Shown piece by piece: positions 62,023-64,000 of a stretch of 64,000 nucleotides of DNA. The translations under genes and the position numbers were made by a program. Position 1 is the stretch's first letter; every line of letters begins with the position of its first letter. The notes beneath the pieces were generated by a model. It was not told where the DNA came from. It worked only from the letters and a program-made list of their open reading frames with translations, and ran no database searches. The stretch is from Chromobotia macracanthus (lineage: Eukaryota; Chordata; Actinopteri; Cypriniformes; Botiidae): the NCBI GenBank assembly GCA_036877525.1, contig JAZGTH010000008.1, forward strand, positions 10,880,001 to 10,944,000. Reading direction: 5' to 3'.

Positions 62023-62345
62023 CCAGCCCATCAGGGAACGTTCTCTGAACGTTGGCTGATGTTCTTTAGACGTTATAGAAAAGCTCTTGCAGTAACGTTA
62101 GCAGAACTTCTTTTACCTTTTATATCATATAGATCAAAAATGTATTTGTAAGTGGTTAGTGGTACGTTTCGGAAACGTTAGTTTGAAAAGGTTTGAATAA
62201 CGTTGTTATAACCAAACAACAACGTTTGTCCAATGTCTAAAACTGACCGTTCCTGTATAACATTTTTATAATAACATTTTAACCTTTCTGTTGCTTGATG
62301 AAAACGTTAGGGAAACGTTTTTACATCCTACAATTGTTGGCAGGG
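62023..62345. mobile_element. MITE family A, full-length diverged copy (323 bp)
   Basis: Flanked by TA on both sides (62021-62022 and 62346-62347), ends CCAGCCCATCAGGGAACG and TTGTTGGCAGGG. Same length as the 5194-5516 copy. Lies in the nacc1 5'UTR intron. Confidence 0.85.
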
Positions 62346-62640
62346 TACTTGGAAAGGCTCACTATTAGTATCCTGTATAACAAAATCTTAGAGAATAAAA
62401 TTAATAACAGCTACCATAATAAAATGATTGTTTTTTTTGCACCATCCTTATGCAACATAAGTCTTGAAATAAGACTTAGATATAAAAACCTGATATATAT
62501 CAATATAATCAATATGATTTTAATTGGGATTCACTCAAAAGTGTCGTAAAAACCATCCTCACTGTTTCTGTCGCATAGGACGCATTACTGTGTCCCAAAA
62601 TCATAAACATTATAAATCACCAGCAGTTCAGAAATCTCAC

Positions 62641-62830
62641 CGGACTGACGCCGGTGTTGCCGTGATCAGGGCGGCAGCGGCGAGCGTCTGTCCCCGCTGA
62701 GTGTTCGTGCCCGCACCGCCGGCAGGACACGAGCTCCGGGTTGGCACGGGCTTAAAAACTAGAAACAAACCCCGATTATATCCAACACTTGATGCCAAAA
62801 ACTGCGACACCCTCCGCAATCCTGCCACCG
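62641..62830 (-). other. nacc1: Probable non-coding first exon and CpG-rich promoter of nacc1
   Basis: A GC/CpG-rich block whose lower end reads GTCCG followed by donor gtgaga on the minus strand. It is 2 kb upstream of the nacc1 ATG exon, which has an acceptor 25 nt before the ATG and so needs an upstream exon. The start is not defined. Confidence 0.5.
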
Positions 62831-64000
62831 AAATGGTCGGATAGATGAATTATTTAAGAGCCCACATTCGGTGCCAATGCAATGCTATAAAATGCAATGT
62901 CGGGTCGAGTTTCAATCGCATGCATCCATTGCATTACGATTATTATTCATGCACTTCTCAATCGCATGCCAATTATTATTCCTATTGGTAGCATTGAATT
63001 TTACATCAAGTATTCAGTGGGTAAAGTCTACTCCATTTTGGACTACGAGGAAGGGAGGGCTCGGCTCCGTGTTTCACCGACATCAACAGGTCATCCCGGG
63101 ACAAATGCAGCAACCGGCGGGCGAGCCAGACTGATCCGCAAGATAAGACACGATTAACCGCTTGATGTCTGAAAGCTTCGCACATCCGCTCTTCCCGTTT
63201 CAGGACGTCCTGAAACACGTACTATCCCTGTAAGCAGCATTGTGCATGGATAGAAAGTTGGAAAATTGAATGACGTGGGGAAAATGCATGCATGCATGCA
63301 TGCATTCGTTCATTCGCGCATGCATGCATGCATGCATGCATTCATGCATGCATGCACGCAGCTTTTATGTTCTCAGGAGTGGGTCGTTGTGAAGTGGTTC
63401 ATGTTTTGCAAACCCATCCCCTATACAAAGCAATAGTTGCACGCCAAAGCAATATCGTACTCCTGCACCTCTCAGCCGCCCCCGTGAAACTCGTACACAA
63501 CTGCCCCACACTGATCCACCCCCCTCGCCAAACTCACCCCCTCGCGTGCACTCGTCCGGAGAGGTTCAGGGGAGCAGGACTTCACTTTCTCGATCTCTTA
63601 CCGGCAGCCATTCATCGTGAACGAGCAGGCGAGGCGCCCGAGTGCAGAATAATCGAGGGGTGCATCATTTCTCACTCCCTTTTGGGACGCACGAAGAGCG
63701 CAGAGTCACCGATCAGACGGTCCGATGACCGATGCATTAATGTCCGATGATCGGTCTGTATGCATCAGACTCCAGTACTGCACGCAACCTCAGCTCATGC
63801 ATTAAGCAACGCACACTTTACTACGTTTTAGTAAATCACCGAGCCACATTTTACACACATGAAATATCACATACACATTCTTCACTTTATTTCTCATTTT
63901 AATACATTCATATTGCATGCACTTTCATATTTTTTTCGTAAAAAATAAAGCTGCAATCCGTGCAGGCTGAAGCCGAACCGCAACCCAAATGATAATTATA
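62831..64000. other. Region upstream of nacc1
   Basis: CpG-moderate sequence with an ATGC microsatellite at about 63283-63358. No coding homology was recognised. Near 63948 there is AAAGCTGCAATCCGT, possibly the edge of another TIR-family element running out of the window. Confidence 0.5.
63283..63358. repeat. (ATGC)n microsatellite, interrupted
   Basis: Runs of ATGC are broken by ATTCGTTCATTCGCGC. The alternating purine-pyrimidine sequence is self-complementary and could form hairpins or Z-DNA. Confidence 0.95.

Larger units (their letters stand above)
60644..62640 (-). other. nacc1: 5'UTR intron of nacc1 with two transposon remnants
   Basis: Contains a member of the 18-bp TIR family (61299-61541) and a MITE copy (62023-62345). 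No coding block was recognised. Confidence 0.5.

Overview
The window is vertebrate, almost certainly teleost fish, nuclear DNA. It shows many short, well-conserved coding exons with GT/AG borders, AT-rich introns, simple repeats, tRNA-derived SINEs and dense small terminal-inverted-repeat (TIR) elements. The gene order cacna1a(+) - ier2(-) - stx10(+) - nacc1(-) is, with orientation flipped, the order CACNA1A-IER2-STX10-NACC1 of human chromosome 19p13. All identifications come from reading translated exons against remembered family sequences; no search was run.

Region 1 (1-35237, + strand): the 3' half of cacna1a, the P/Q-type voltage-gated Ca2+ channel alpha1 subunit (Cav2.1). I resolve 27 consecutive coding exons plus one mutually exclusive alternative. 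Counting back from the last exon they fall on human exons 21-47. They encode the end of the II-III linker, domains III and IV (both S4 segments and both pore glutamates), the EF-hand, pre-IQ and IQ regions, and the C-tail ending in the PDZ ligand DDWC. Three known mammalian splice choices are readable: the 37a/37b EF-hand pair, the 36-nt exon 44, and the five-base GGCAG alternative acceptor of exon 47. Exon 46, as given, lacks one base relative to an open frame just before its His10 tract. The 3'UTR end between 35.2 and about 41.2 kb is uncertain.

Region 2 (43.36-45.15 kb, - strand): the single-exon immediate-early gene ier2, with a TATA box, proximal CREs and an upstream module of two CArG boxes around a perfect palindromic CRE.

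Region 3 (46985-50699, + strand): stx10 (syntaxin-6/10 family Qc-SNARE), seven complete coding exons, 247 aa.

Region 4 (57878-62641, - strand): nacc1 (BTB + BEN nuclear protein), four coding exons and a probable GC-rich non-coding first exon. The first coding exon carries a frame break in an AAC (poly-Asn) run, possibly an assembly indel like the one in cacna1a exon 46.

Functionally the block combines a presynaptic Ca2+ channel, an activity-induced nuclear factor, an endosome/Golgi SNARE and a transcriptional regulator. The genes are separate transcription units, not an operon. cacna1a/ier2 and stx10/nacc1 are convergent; ier2/stx10 are divergent. No new gene system was found. The most interesting signals are the exon 46/47 frame logic of cacna1a, the structured intron between exons 37a and 37b with a UGCAUG cluster downstream, the ier2 control module, and an abundant TA-flanked MITE family.
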